Assembly: GCF_003335675.1 (NCBI RefSeq)
Contig: NZ_QPHL01000014.1
Coordinates: 177,658 to 241,657 of the forward strand
Direction: 5' to 3'
DNA length: 64,000 bases
Origin: Winogradskyella sp. KYW1333
Lineage (GTDB): Bacteria > Bacteroidota > Bacteroidia > Flavobacteriales > Flavobacteriaceae
Shown: piece after piece, positions 17,297-26,772 of the stretch
How the letters are laid out: each line of letters begins with the position of its first letter
Position numbering within the stretch: the stretch's first letter is position 1
Made by a program: the position numbers and the translations under genes
The notes under the pieces: generated by a model
Seen by the model: only the letters and a program-made list of their open reading frames with translations
Told to the model about the DNA's origin: nothing
Databases searched by the model: none

Positions 17297-18488
17297 AAAA
17301 ACGTTAACAGTATTTGTTGTATTACTCGTCTTGGCCAATATTTCTTGCCAAGAACGTTACCCTGATTTAGATGATGGACTTTATGCAGAAATCATAACTT
17401 CAAAAGGTACAATGGTAGCTAAATTACACTATGATAAAGTACCTGTAACAGTAGCTAATTTCGTAGCACTAGCTGAAGGAAATCATCCTTTAGCTAAGGA
17501 ACAATACCAAGGAAAACCGTTCTATGACAGTATAATTTTTCATCGTGTAATGGATAATTTCATGATTCAAGGTGGTGATCCTCAAGGCATGGGAAGCGGA
17601 ACTCCTGGTTATCAGTTTGCCGCTGATTTTAGTCCAGAATTAAAGCATGATAAGCCAGGTATTTTGTCAATGGCAAATGCTGGTGGGATAAAAACAAATG
17701 GAAGCCAGTTTTTTATAACCGAAAGACCTTACCCACGGGGTAATTTTTATGATGAAAATGGTAATCTAAAGCCTTGTGATCAGCCTAGGGTAAGTTGTCA
17801 TTCCGTTTTTGGGGAACTAGTTATGGGACTAGAAGTACAAGATTCAATTTCTAATGTAAAAGTAGCAGGTAGAAATAAACCTGTAGAAGATGTTGTAATC
17901 AAAACTGTAAATATCATAAGAAAAGGGAATGACGCCAAATTCTTCGATGCACCAAAAGTATTTGAAGAGGAGATGCCAAAGGTTGAGGCTAACTTTAATG
18001 GAATTAGAGCTGAACAGAAAGAAAAAGCCGAAGCTATAGCGAGACAAGCAAAAGTTGATTGGTTGAAACAAAACGAAGCTTTAGATGGTCGTCGTATAGA
18101 ATCTCCAACAGGAATGGCGATGATTTTTACTAAAGAGTCTAATGGAATTAAAGCTAAGTCTACGGATTACGTGAATATTGATTGTGCCGGATATTTTGAA
18201 GATGGCACCTTATTCTGGACCACTATGAAAGATGTTGCAGAAAAGAATGGTCAATATAACGAGCAACAAGACAGTGCAGGACAATATGCACCATTTGCTA
18301 TGCCTTACAATGAAACGGCTACGCTTGTAGCAGGTTTTAAAGAAGCGATGTTAAATATGAAAATTGGTGATAAAGCAAGAGTCTTTATACCTTACTATTT
18401 AGGATATGGTGATGCCGGTAGACCTCCACTGATTCCTGGTGGCACAAACCTTGTTTTTGACATTGAATTGGTTGGCGTTAAAAAATAA
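17289..18488 (+). CDS. Two-domain peptidyl-prolyl isomerase (cyclophilin + FKBP) lipoprotein
   Basis: The 399-residue protein has a lipoprotein signal (LANISCQERYP). Residues 30-215 are a cyclophilin domain (IIFHRVMDNFMIQGGDPQGMG, PGILSMANAGGIKTNGSQFFIT). A basic helical linker (about 230-260) follows. Residues 270-399 form an FKBP domain (FKEAMLNMKIGDKARVFIPYYLGYGDAG, PGGTNLVFDIEL). Two unrelated prolyl isomerase folds on one lipid-anchored chain suggest a periplasmic chaperone for exported or outer-membrane proteins. It overlaps gldI by 8 bases and is followed by a terminator that ends the operon. Confidence 0.92.
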   Translation: MIRKTLTVFVVLLVLANISCQERYPDLDDGLYAEIITSKGTMVAKLHYDKVPVTVANFVALAEGNHPLAKEQYQGKPFYDSIIFHRVMDNFMIQGGDPQGMGSGTPGYQFAADFSPELKHDKPGILSMANAGGIKTNGSQFFITERPYPRGNFYDENGNLKPCDQPRVSCHSVFGELVMGLEVQDSISNVKVAGRNKPVEDVVIKTVNIIRKGNDAKFFDAPKVFEEEMPKVEANFNGIRAEQKEKAEAIARQAKVDWLKQNEALDGRRIESPTGMAMIFTKESNGIKAKSTDYVNIDCAGYFEDGTLFWTTMKDVAEKNGQYNEQQDSAGQYAPFAMPYNETATLVAGFKEAMLNMKIGDKARVFIPYYLGYGDAGRPPLIPGGTNLVFDIELVGVKK

Positions 18489-18507
18489 AACTCAGTATTT
18501 ATTGAAA

Positions 18508-18539
18508 TAAAAAAGCAGCGATAACGCTGCTTTTTTTTT
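18508..18539. terminator. Intrinsic terminator, shared by convergent genes
   Basis: AAAAAAGCAGCG and CGCTGCTTTTTT form a perfect stem with loop ATAA. It lies between the PPIase operon and the convergent pepD, so it serves both. Confidence 0.88.
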
Positions 18540-18546
18540 GCTTTAT

Positions 18547-20013
18547 TTAACTAGCTTTAGGAATATGCTTTAGAATTTCCAACACAAATTTCCAATATTT
18601 CTGTGCAGAAGAAATCTGTGCACGTTCGTCTGGTGAATGTGCACCTTTAATATTTGGTCCAAAGCTTATCATATCCATCTTAGGATAATTAGTGCCAAGA
18701 ATACCACATTCTAATCCTGCATGGCATGCTGCCACATGAGGTTTCTCACCATTATTTAATCGTTCGTAAATAGGAACCATTACCTTCAAAATATCTGAAT
18801 CCATGTTTGGGGCCCATCCAGGATAATCACCTGATAATTTCACATTACATCCAGCGAGCTCAAAAGTTGATGTCAATGCATTTGCCAAATCCGCCTTAGA
18901 GCTTTCAACGGAACTTCGTGTTAGACAACCAATTTTAATATTACCATCTTTTACTATAACCCTTGCAATATTATTTGAAGTCTCAACCAAATCCGGAATG
19001 TCTGGACTCATACGATAAACACCATTATGGGCGGCATAAAGTGCTCTAATTAATTTATCCTGAGCTTCATTTTCCATAACCATATTAGGCGTTTCAATGC
19101 TTTTAATATTAATCTCCAAGTCTGGCTCCATGGTTTTAAACTCATGTTCTATTGTTTCGGTAAGCTTTGTTAATTGAGATAAAAACGCGGTTTCTTTAGC
19201 CTTATCAATTGCAACAATAGCATTGCTCTCCCTAGGAATTGCATTACGTAAACTGCCACCATCAATTTCACCTATTTGTAATCCAAAATTCTTGCTACCA
19301 GTATAGAGCAATCGATTCATGATTTTATTGGCATTTCCTAAACCTTCATGAATTTGCATACCTGAGTGACCACCTTGCAATCCCTTGACCTCAATCTTAA
19401 ATCCAACAGCGTTATCCAATGCTGATACCACAATATAATTTCTAGTTGCTGTAACATCTACACCTCCAGCACAACCCACACCTATTTCGTCATCTTCCTC
19501 AGTGTCTAAATTCAATAATATTTCACCTTTTAAAATACCACCTTTAAGACCTTTTGCACCTGTCATTCCAGTTTCTTCATCGATTGTAAATAGGGCTTCT
19601 AAATCAGGATGTGCAATTGTATCACTTTCTAGAATGGCCATTATGGTTGCAACACCAAGACCATTATCTGCACCAAGTGTGGTGCCTTTTGCTTTCACCC
19701 AATCTCCTTCAACGAACATATCAATGCCTTGAGTATCAAAATCAAAAACTGTATCATTATTCTTTTGGTGCACCATATCTAAATGCGATTGCATTACAAT
19801 TGGCATTCTATCTTCCATTCCTAAAGACGCAGGTTTTCTAATAATCACATTTCCAACTCCATCTTCAATAGTTTCTAAACCTAAATTCTTGCCGAAGTCT
19901 TTCATAAATTGAATAATGCGCTCCTCCTTTTTAGAAGGTCGTGGTACTTCGTTTAAATCTGCAAACTTATTCCATAATACTTTTGGTTCTAATACCCTAA
20001 TTTCTGCACTCAT
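18547..20013 (-). CDS. pepD: Aminoacyl-histidine dipeptidase (peptidase D)
   Basis: The 488-residue M20-family protein has the expected metal-site residues: QSHLDMVHQKN (His/Asp), GTTLGADNGLG (bridging Asp), TIDEETGMTGA (catalytic Glu pair), plus a C-terminal GLECGIL and GAHSPDERA. The length matches the E. coli enzyme (485). It hydrolyses dipeptides such as carnosine-like Xaa-His in the cytoplasm; no signal peptide is present. The gene is monocistronic with its own promoter box. Confidence 0.93.
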   Translation of the reverse strand: MSAEIRVLEPKVLWNKFADLNEVPRPSKKEERIIQFMKDFGKNLGLETIEDGVGNVIIRKPASLGMEDRMPIVMQSHLDMVHQKNNDTVFDFDTQGIDMFVEGDWVKAKGTTLGADNGLGVATIMAILESDTIAHPDLEALFTIDEETGMTGAKGLKGGILKGEILLNLDTEEDDEIGVGCAGGVDVTATRNYIVVSALDNAVGFKIEVKGLQGGHSGMQIHEGLGNANKIMNRLLYTGSKNFGLQIGEIDGGSLRNAIPRESNAIVAIDKAKETAFLSQLTKLTETIEHEFKTMEPDLEINIKSIETPNMVMENEAQDKLIRALYAAHNGVYRMSPDIPDLVETSNNIARVIVKDGNIKIGCLTRSSVESSKADLANALTSTFELAGCNVKLSGDYPGWAPNMDSDILKVMVPIYERLNNGEKPHVAACHAGLECGILGTNYPKMDMISFGPNIKGAHSPDERAQISSAQKYWKFVLEILKHIPKAS

Positions 20014-20034
20014 GTCTCTATTTTTTGTGAATTA

Positions 20035-20042
20035 CAAAATTA
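20035..20042 (-). promoter_or_regulatory. pepD promoter -7 box
   Basis: The minus-strand sequence TAATTTTG matches TAnnTTTG. CTG, one base off TTG, sits 18 bases further upstream. The box is 22 bases from the pepD ATG. Confidence 0.55.
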
Positions 20043-20101
20043 CAAAACCAGTTGTATTTGCAGTGGTTTATTAGACCATAAGTTTTGCTTATTTTTGAAC
20101 C

Positions 20102-21172
20102 ATGTTAAAAAACAAAAGGCTTGTTTTAATTCTTCTTTTTGGACTACAGATTCTATTGAATAATGTTTTGAAACACTATCCAGAATTTGTTGAACGCTTT
20201 TACAGTAACAGCATATATATATTTATTTCTAAACTTATGCGCTATGCCTTTGGATGGTTATCTTTTTCAGTTGGAGATGTATTTTATACCATTGTGACAA
20301 TATACATTATAAGTTGGTTAATTCTCAACCGTAAACGCATCATAAAAGACACCTTAAATTGGGTGTTAGATATTTTAGCCACTTTGTCAATTTCTTTTAT
20401 TTCATTTCATATACTTTGGGCATTTAATTACTACAGACAACCACTGAACAAATCCTTGAATATTAAGGCGGAATACAGCACAAATGAACTCGTTGCCTTT
20501 ACTGAGCGACTAATCAAAAAATCCAACAGTTTTCATAACAAATTAAGCCCTGAAGATGATTCATTAAAGATTGAAATTCCATATTCAAAAACCGAAATTT
20601 TCAATATGGTCAATAATGGTTATGATGAGTTAGCAAAAACCTATCCACATTTAAAATATAAACCAGCTAGCATTAAAAAATCAATATATAGTATACCTCT
20701 CACGTATATGGGCTTTTCAGGTTACCTGAATCCATTTACTAACGAGGCGCAAGTAGATGGCTTAATACCAACATATAAATTTCCTACTACTTCCTGCCAT
20801 GAAGTTGCGCATCAACTTGGTTATGCTGCAGAGAATGAAGCTAATTTTATAGGTAGTTTGGCTGCGATTCATAATAAGGATGACTATTTTAAATATGCCG
20901 GCTATACGTTCGCATTGAGATATTGTTTAGCAGAATTATTTAGAAGAGATTCTGAAATCTACTACAACATTCTACCAAGTGTGAATTATGGAATCATAAG
21001 GAATTACCAAGAGGTTCAAACATTTTGGATGGACTACGAAAATCCATTAGAGCCATTATTTGAAAAAACATTTGATAGTTTCTTAAAAGTAAATAACCAA
21101 GCGAATGGCATGAAAAGTTATAATTATGTCGTGGCCTTATTGGTTAACTATTATGATAACAAGACTTTGTAG
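20102..21172 (+). CDS. DUF3810 family membrane protein with HExxH motif
   Basis: The 356-residue protein has two or three N-terminal membrane helices (about 5-25, 45-75, 90-110) followed by a large soluble domain. That domain contains CHEVAHQLGYAAENEANFIG, a zincin-like HExxH with a downstream glutamate as possible third ligand. The family is common in Bacteroidota and annotated only as DUF3810; metalloprotease activity is suggested by the motif but not proven. It is a single gene. TATTTTTG at 20090-20097 is a -7-like box very close to the ATG. Confidence 0.85.
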   Translation: MLKNKRLVLILLFGLQILLNNVLKHYPEFVERFYSNSIYIFISKLMRYAFGWLSFSVGDVFYTIVTIYIISWLILNRKRIIKDTLNWVLDILATLSISFISFHILWAFNYYRQPLNKSLNIKAEYSTNELVAFTERLIKKSNSFHNKLSPEDDSLKIEIPYSKTEIFNMVNNGYDELAKTYPHLKYKPASIKKSIYSIPLTYMGFSGYLNPFTNEAQVDGLIPTYKFPTTSCHEVAHQLGYAAENEANFIGSLAAIHNKDDYFKYAGYTFALRYCLAELFRRDSEIYYNILPSVNYGIIRNYQEVQTFWMDYENPLEPLFEKTFDSFLKVNNQANGMKSYNYVVALLVNYYDNKTL

Positions 21173-21278
21173 TAATAAGATAAATTAATTTCTACAAACG
21201 TTAAAAACTCTTAACAAAAAGAAGAGACTAATCATATATCCCTATCTTTAAACATCTTATTTAACTAACCCTTTTTTT

Positions 21279-24266
21279 ATGATTAAAATACATTTACGGC
21301 TGCTCATCGTTATGTGCAGTTTTTCGTTATTCGCACAAGATTATTTTCCAAGCAACTCTGGAGTAATTGCAAATAACACTAATTACACGGCATTGACCAA
21401 TGCCAAAATACATGTTTCAGCTTCTGAAGTTATTGATAACGGTACCCTTCTTATAAAAGAAGGAAAGGTGATTAGTGTTGGTAAATCGGTATCTATTCCA
21501 AAAAATACCACAACAATTGATTTAGAAGGTAAAGAGATTTATCCTTCATTTATTGATATTTATACCTCATTCGGAGTAAAAAAACCGAAGAGAGCTACAG
21601 GTAATTTGCCTCAATATGAAGCGAGTAGAAGTGGCTTCTATTGGAACGATCACATAATGCCAGAACAAGATGTTATGGCAAGTTTCAAATATGACGATAA
21701 GGCTGCTTCCGAAATGCACAAACTTGGATTTGGAGTTGTAAACACACACATGCCTGATGGAATTGTAAGAGGTACTGGTGCGTTAATAGCACTTAATAAT
21801 AATGCTGATAATTCCATGCGTGTCATTGATGGCGAAACTGCTCAACACTTATCATTTAGTAAAAGTGTTGCCTCACGTCAGTCCTACCCTTCATCATTAA
21901 TGGGTAGTATGGCACTCCTTAGACAAATGTATAATGATGCTAAGTGGTATGCAGATGGGAATATAGATACAAGAGATCTTTCATTAGAGGCGTTAAATGG
22001 TAATAAAAATCTTCTTCAAATATTTGAAGCTAATGGTAGAGCAAATGTAATGCGTGCTGACAAAGTAGGAGATCAATTTAATATACAATATACCATTGTT
22101 GGTGGTGGTGACGAATATGAGCGGATCGATGAGATAAAAAGTACAAATGCCACACTTATTTTACCAATAGATTTTCAGTTAGCTTATGATGTAGACAACG
22201 CCTTTTTAGCAAAAACACTATCGCTGAGTGATATGCGTGCATGGAACCAAGAACCTCATAATCCGAGAATTCTATCTGAGAATGGTGTTACGTACGCACT
22301 AACTACGCATGGATTAAAATCTAAGAAATCCTTCATTAATAATTTAATGAAAGCTATTGAAAGTGGTTTATCAAAGCAAAAAGCACTTGAGGCGCTCACT
22401 ACAGTTCCTGCACAACTATTAGGGAAATCTAACGAATTAGGAACTTTAAAAGCTGGTAGCTATGCTAATTTCTTAATTACAAGTGGTGATATTTTTGATA
22501 AAAAAACAAAGCTTTATGAAAATTGGGTTCAAGGAACACCTCACGTTATATCAGATATGACTATAACAGATATTGATGGCGATTACAACTTTAAACTTGC
22601 AGGTAAACTTTATCAGCTAAATATCTCTGGCAGTAGTTCTAAGCCAAGTGTTAAACTTGTTAGTGGTAAAAATGAACTTGGCACTAAAATGAATTATAAA
22701 AATGATTGGGTGACCATGACATTTAAAACAGCTGATACTTCTAAAACTGAATTTATTAGAATAGCAGCTTCTCCTTCTAGTGGTAAAAGCCTAAGCGGTA
22801 AAGCAACAATGCCAAATGGCAATGAGTACTCTTTCTATGCAAGTAGTGAAGTTAAAAGTGCAAATGCAGAAGGAGAAAAAGGTAAAAAAGGTGAAAATGC
22901 CAAAACTAAAGATGCTTACATGAGTCCTGTGACCTATCCTAATATGGCCTATGGATTTACTGAAAATCCAAAAGCCGAAACCATCCTATTTAAAAATGCA
23001 ACCATTTGGACGAATGAAGGCGATGGTGTTTTAGAGAATTCAGATCTTTTAATTAAGGATGGGAAAATAGCTAAGGTCGGGAAAGACCTAAATGCCAGAA
23101 ATGCTAAAGTTATCGATGCCTCTGGTAAGCATATTACAGCAGGAATTATAGATGAACATTCACACATAGGAGCAGTTTCAATTAATGAAGGAGGTCATAA
23201 CTCCTCTGCCGAAGTTACAATTGAAGACGTACTTGATGATGAAGATATTGATATATACCGAAACCTAGCAGGTGGTGTAACTTCAATTCAGATTCTGCAC
23301 GGAAGTGCCAATCCAATTGGTGGCCGTTCTGCAATAATTAAATTAAAATGGGGTGAATCAGTAGATAATTTAGTTTACGACAATTCTCCAAAGTTTATAA
23401 AATTTGCCTTGGGAGAAAACGTAAAACAATCGCGCAGTAGATTTAATGTGCGTTTCCCACAATCTAGGATGGGTGTTGAACAAGTTTATATGGACTACTT
23501 CAGTAGAGCCAAGGCTTATGACGATTTAAAGAAAAGTGGCAAAACATATCGAAAAGATACAGAAATGGAAGTTTTAGCTGAAATATTAAATAAGGAACGC
23601 TTTATATCTTGTCACTCCTATGTACAAAGTGAAATCAATATGCTAATGAAAGTTGCTGAGAAGTTCGATTTTAACATCAACACATTTACACATATTCTAG
23701 AAGGATACAAAGTTGCTGATAAAATGAAGGCACATGGTGTAGGTGGTTCAACTTTCAGTGACTGGTGGGCTTATAAATATGAAGTTAATGATGCTATACC
23801 TTACAATGCGGCCATAATGCATAAGGTTGGTGTTGTTACCGCAATAAATAGTGATGATGCTGAAATGTCTCGTAGATTAAATCAAGAAGCAGCAAAATCA
23901 ATAAAATATGGCGGTGTAAGTGAAGAGGACGCACTTAAGTTTGTTACCCTAAATCCAGCTAAGCTTTTACATCTTGATGAACGCGTTGGAAGCATAAAAG
24001 TTGGTAAAGATGCTGATGTTGTCTTATGGTCTGATCACCCATTATCGGTGTATGCGAAGGCAGAAAAGACCATAATCGAAGGTGTCACCTATTTTGATAT
24101 TGAAAAGGACAAGAAAATGCGAGAAGCCATAAAAAAGGAGAAAAGCACTTTGGTAAATATGATGCTACAAGACAAAAACAAAGGATTGAAAACACAACCT
24201 GTTAAAAAGAAGGAAAAAGTGTTATTACACTGTGACTCCATGGATTTTAACACAACTGAAAAATAA
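21279..24266 (+). CDS. Secreted double-domain amidohydrolase
   Basis: The 995-residue protein has a signal peptide and two amidohydrolase modules. The first (about 30-420) has the leading beta-sandwich (DNGTLLIKEGKVISVGKSV) but reads FIDIYTSFG where the metal-binding HxH should be, so it lacks those ligands. After a linker rich in Lys/Glu (about 520-550), the second module (about 565-960) is complete-looking: ITAGIIDEHSHIGA (HxH), FISCHSYVQSE, NTFTHILEG and INSDDAEMSRRL (Asp). The active half probably hydrolyses an amide or imide substrate in the periplasm; substrate unknown. The next gene begins 7 bases downstream and is another amidohydrolase, so the two are an operon. Confidence 0.88.
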   Translation: MIKIHLRLLIVMCSFSLFAQDYFPSNSGVIANNTNYTALTNAKIHVSASEVIDNGTLLIKEGKVISVGKSVSIPKNTTTIDLEGKEIYPSFIDIYTSFGVKKPKRATGNLPQYEASRSGFYWNDHIMPEQDVMASFKYDDKAASEMHKLGFGVVNTHMPDGIVRGTGALIALNNNADNSMRVIDGETAQHLSFSKSVASRQSYPSSLMGSMALLRQMYNDAKWYADGNIDTRDLSLEALNGNKNLLQIFEANGRANVMRADKVGDQFNIQYTIVGGGDEYERIDEIKSTNATLILPIDFQLAYDVDNAFLAKTLSLSDMRAWNQEPHNPRILSENGVTYALTTHGLKSKKSFINNLMKAIESGLSKQKALEALTTVPAQLLGKSNELGTLKAGSYANFLITSGDIFDKKTKLYENWVQGTPHVISDMTITDIDGDYNFKLAGKLYQLNISGSSSKPSVKLVSGKNELGTKMNYKNDWVTMTFKTADTSKTEFIRIAASPSSGKSLSGKATMPNGNEYSFYASSEVKSANAEGEKGKKGENAKTKDAYMSPVTYPNMAYGFTENPKAETILFKNATIWTNEGDGVLENSDLLIKDGKIAKVGKDLNARNAKVIDASGKHITAGIIDEHSHIGAVSINEGGHNSSAEVTIEDVLDDEDIDIYRNLAGGVTSIQILHGSANPIGGRSAIIKLKWGESVDNLVYDNSPKFIKFALGENVKQSRSRFNVRFPQSRMGVEQVYMDYFSRAKAYDDLKKSGKTYRKDTEMEVLAEILNKERFISCHSYVQSEINMLMKVAEKFDFNINTFTHILEGYKVADKMKAHGVGGSTFSDWWAYKYEVNDAIPYNAAIMHKVGVVTAINSDDAEMSRRLNQEAAKSIKYGGVSEEDALKFVTLNPAKLLHLDERVGSIKVGKDADVVLWSDHPLSVYAKAEKTIIEGVTYFDIEKDKKMREAIKKEKSTLVNMMLQDKNKGLKTQPVKKKEKVLLHCDSMDFNTTEK

Positions 24267-24273
24267 TAAAACG

Positions 24274-25587
24274 ATGAAAACATTTAAAAATATAAACCTC
24301 GTATTAATTCTGTTGTGTTTCTCATTTAGTTATGCACAACAGACACCGGCCAATGATCAAGCAATGGACTTTGCAATAGTTGGTGCTACTGCACATATTG
24401 GCAACGGAACTGTTATAGACAATAGTTTAATAATTGTGAGTAACGGTAAAATAACCAAAGTATTAGATAATAGTCAACCAAATGCAGTCACATTACAAGC
24501 TATGGATATTATTGATGCTAAAGGAAAGCACGTTTATCCAGGTTTTATAGTTGTTAATGGTACTTTGGGATTAGTTGAAGTAGATGCTGTAAAAGCTTCT
24601 AATGACTTGTCGGAATTAGGAACTTTTAACCCACACATAAGAAGTATAATTGCCTATAATGCTGAATCTAAAATTGTGGAATCCATGAGACCTAATGGTG
24701 TTTTATTAGGCCAGGTAGTTCCAAGAGGTGGTCGGATTACTGGCACCTCATCTGTTGTACAGTATGATGCATGGAATTGGGAAGATGCAGCTATAAAGAT
24801 GGACAACGGTTTACATATTAACTGGCCAAATAGTTTTAGTAGAGGACGTTGGTGGTTAGGTGAAGATCCTGGGTTAAAACCTAATAAAAACTATGCAAAA
24901 CAGGTTAAAGAATTAGGCAACTATTTTAAAGAAGCTAAAAGCTATAATAGTGGTGCAAAGAAAGAGGTGCACCTACCATTTGAAGGTATGACTGGAGTAT
25001 TTGACGGTACAAAACGATTATATATAAATGCAAATGACGAAAAAGGAATTACAGATGCTGTTAATTTCGCAAAAGCTCATGGTGTTGATCAAATAACTAT
25101 TGTAGGAGCTTATGAAGCTGGTAATATGACGGAGTTTTTAAAGCAAAACAATGTGTCTGTATTTTTAAGACGTGTACATACTAGACCAAATGCAGAAGAT
25201 GATGACTATGACTTACCTTTTAAGCTCGCAAAAAAATTGGTTGATGCTGGAGTTTTGATTGCTTTAGAACCTAGCGGTCAAATGGAACGTATGAATTCTC
25301 GTAATCTGCCATTCTACGCAGGTACGACTGTAGCATATGGATTAACAAAGGAACAAGCCTTACAACTCATTACCGAAAATCCAGCAAAGATTTTAGGCAT
25401 TGATGATATGTATGGTACCTTGGAAGAAGGAAAAAGTGCGACACTTTTTATAAGTGAAGGCGATGCCTTGGATATGCGTACCAATATAATTCATCATGCT
25501 TTTATTGACGGTAGAAAATTAAGCTTAGAATCCCATCAAACTGAGCTCTGGCAACGATACTCTAAAAAGTATGGTTTAGAAGACTAA
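24274..25587 (+). CDS. Secreted amidohydrolase-like protein lacking the HxH ligands
   Basis: I start at 24274, where MKTFKNINLVLILLCFSFSYA forms a clean signal peptide; a longer frame from 24232 would bury it and overlap the previous gene by 35 bases. The 437-residue protein has an amidohydrolase beta-sandwich (DNSLIIVSNGKITKVLD) and C-terminal LITENPAKILGIDDMYGTLEEGK. At the first ligand position it reads YPGFIVVNGTLGLVEV, with no HxH, so a standard binuclear site cannot form. It may be a binding or regulatory partner of the upstream double-domain enzyme. The intrinsic terminator that follows closes the operon. Confidence 0.85.
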   Translation: MKTFKNINLVLILLCFSFSYAQQTPANDQAMDFAIVGATAHIGNGTVIDNSLIIVSNGKITKVLDNSQPNAVTLQAMDIIDAKGKHVYPGFIVVNGTLGLVEVDAVKASNDLSELGTFNPHIRSIIAYNAESKIVESMRPNGVLLGQVVPRGGRITGTSSVVQYDAWNWEDAAIKMDNGLHINWPNSFSRGRWWLGEDPGLKPNKNYAKQVKELGNYFKEAKSYNSGAKKEVHLPFEGMTGVFDGTKRLYINANDEKGITDAVNFAKAHGVDQITIVGAYEAGNMTEFLKQNNVSVFLRRVHTRPNAEDDDYDLPFKLAKKLVDAGVLIALEPSGQMERMNSRNLPFYAGTTVAYGLTKEQALQLITENPAKILGIDDMYGTLEEGKSATLFISEGDALDMRTNIIHHAFIDGRKLSLESHQTELWQRYSKKYGLED

Positions 25588-25590
25588 GAC

Positions 25591-25620
25591 AAAAAAGCGA
25601 ACCAATTGGTTCGCTTTTTT
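25591..25620. terminator. Intrinsic terminator after the amidohydrolase operon
   Basis: AAAAAAGCGAACC and GGTTCGCTTTTTT form a perfect 13-bp stem around AATT. It can also serve the convergent small lipoprotein gene. Confidence 0.9.
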
Positions 25621-25638
25621 ATATAAATGTATTATTGC

Positions 25639-25905
25639 TTATTCTACAATTTTCGAAGTATCAGGTTTTGTAAACAAAGCTGAATCTGATGCTTCTTCAC
25701 TAAGAATAACCTCATCAAATTCAACGGTATTCCAAGTGCTTACACCACCATGAGCATCAAACACCTTAGTGACAGATTCTGGATATATGCTCGTTGTAAT
25801 ATTTCCTTTTTTGATGTCTTCAATAAGAGATACCTCAATCTTTGATTCATTTTTGCAACTAAATAGGGTTAAATTGACAACAATTATTATTATTAAGTTT
25901 TTCAT
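25639..25905 (-). CDS. Small lipoprotein, possible truncated DUF6503-like protein
   Basis: The 88-residue product has a lipoprotein signal (LTLFSCKNES). The segment VTKVFDAHGGVSTWNTVEF resembles the N-terminal motif (DAHGG..W) of flavobacterial DUF6503-type lipoproteins, which are normally about 240-270 residues. Here the frame ends after a short acidic tail (SEEASDSALFTKPDTS). No downstream coding sequence of that family is visible before the terminator at 25620. It may be a truncated paralogue or a genuinely short protein; the family link is from memory of the motif and weak. Confidence 0.55.
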   Translation of the reverse strand: MKNLIIIIVVNLTLFSCKNESKIEVSLIEDIKKGNITTSIYPESVTKVFDAHGGVSTWNTVEFDEVILSEEASDSALFTKPDTSKIVE

Positions 25906-25973
25906 AATTTATTTTTTCGTTTGATGCTTTTGACGTCAACCAAACTCTAAAATTACATTACTTTTGTTATATC

Positions 25974-26771
25974 ATGATAAAAGCTATTAGAAGCACTCAG
26001 AATCCTTTAATAAAACAATTAGTTCTGTTAAAGGCTAAATCGCGTGAACGAAAGAAAAAAGGGCAATTTCTTATTGAAGGCAAGAGGGAACTTTCCTTAT
26101 CAATAAAAGGTGGTTACAAAATTGAAACACTATTATTTTATCCCGATTTGTTTTCTGAAAGCGAAGCACGAGCCATGTCCCAATATGAAATTGATATTAT
26201 TGAAATATCCAAGGACGTTTTTCAAAAGTTAGCCCATAGAGATACAACTGAAGGCGTAATAGCAATTGTGAATACTAAACCACATACCTTAGAAGAATTA
26301 AAACTCACTTCTAAAAACCCTTTAATACTTGTTGCTGAGGCACCAGAAAAACCCGGTAATATTGGTGCATTATTGCGAACAGCAGATGCTGCAAATATCG
26401 ATGCTGTGATTATTGCCAATCCTAAATCTGATCTGTACAATCCAAATATTATAAGATCTAGTATTGGTTGTGTATTCACAACAGAAATTGCTATGGCTAG
26501 TACCAAGGACACTATTGACTTTTTAAAAAAATACAACTTCAATATTTTTTCAGCAATATTAGAAGAATCAGAGCCCTATCACACTCAAAATTACACATTA
26601 CCTACAGCAATAGTTGTAGGTACAGAAGCAACAGGTTTAACCCAAGAATGGAGAAATGCATCCAAGGCCAATATCAGTATACCAATGCAAGGCGTTATTG
26701 ATTCTATGAATGTGTCTGTTGCTGCAGGAATCCTTATTTTTGAAGCCAAAAGACAACGCGATTTTAACTAA
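25974..26771 (+). CDS. TrmH/SpoU family RNA 2'-O-methyltransferase
   Basis: The 265-residue protein has an N-terminal substrate-binding region (KAKSRERKKKGQFLIEGKRE) and the SPOUT domain from about 110. The knot motifs are ILVAEAPEKPGNIGALLRTA, IVVGTEATGLTQEW and SIPMQGVIDSMNVSVAAGI. It transfers a methyl group from S-adenosylmethionine to a ribose 2'-OH in rRNA or tRNA; the exact target is not readable from sequence. Its stop is directly followed (1 base) by the M48 protease start, indicating co-transcription. Confidence 0.92.
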   Translation: MIKAIRSTQNPLIKQLVLLKAKSRERKKKGQFLIEGKRELSLSIKGGYKIETLLFYPDLFSESEARAMSQYEIDIIEISKDVFQKLAHRDTTEGVIAIVNTKPHTLEELKLTSKNPLILVAEAPEKPGNIGALLRTADAANIDAVIIANPKSDLYNPNIIRSSIGCVFTTEIAMASTKDTIDFLKKYNFNIFSAILEESEPYHTQNYTLPTAIVVGTEATGLTQEWRNASKANISIPMQGVIDSMNVSVAAGILIFEAKRQRDFN

Positions 26772-26772
26772 T

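Noticed and set aside
26222..26542. 106-residue minus-strand reading frame
   Set aside because: It is antisense to conserved SPOUT methyltransferase motifs; shadow.
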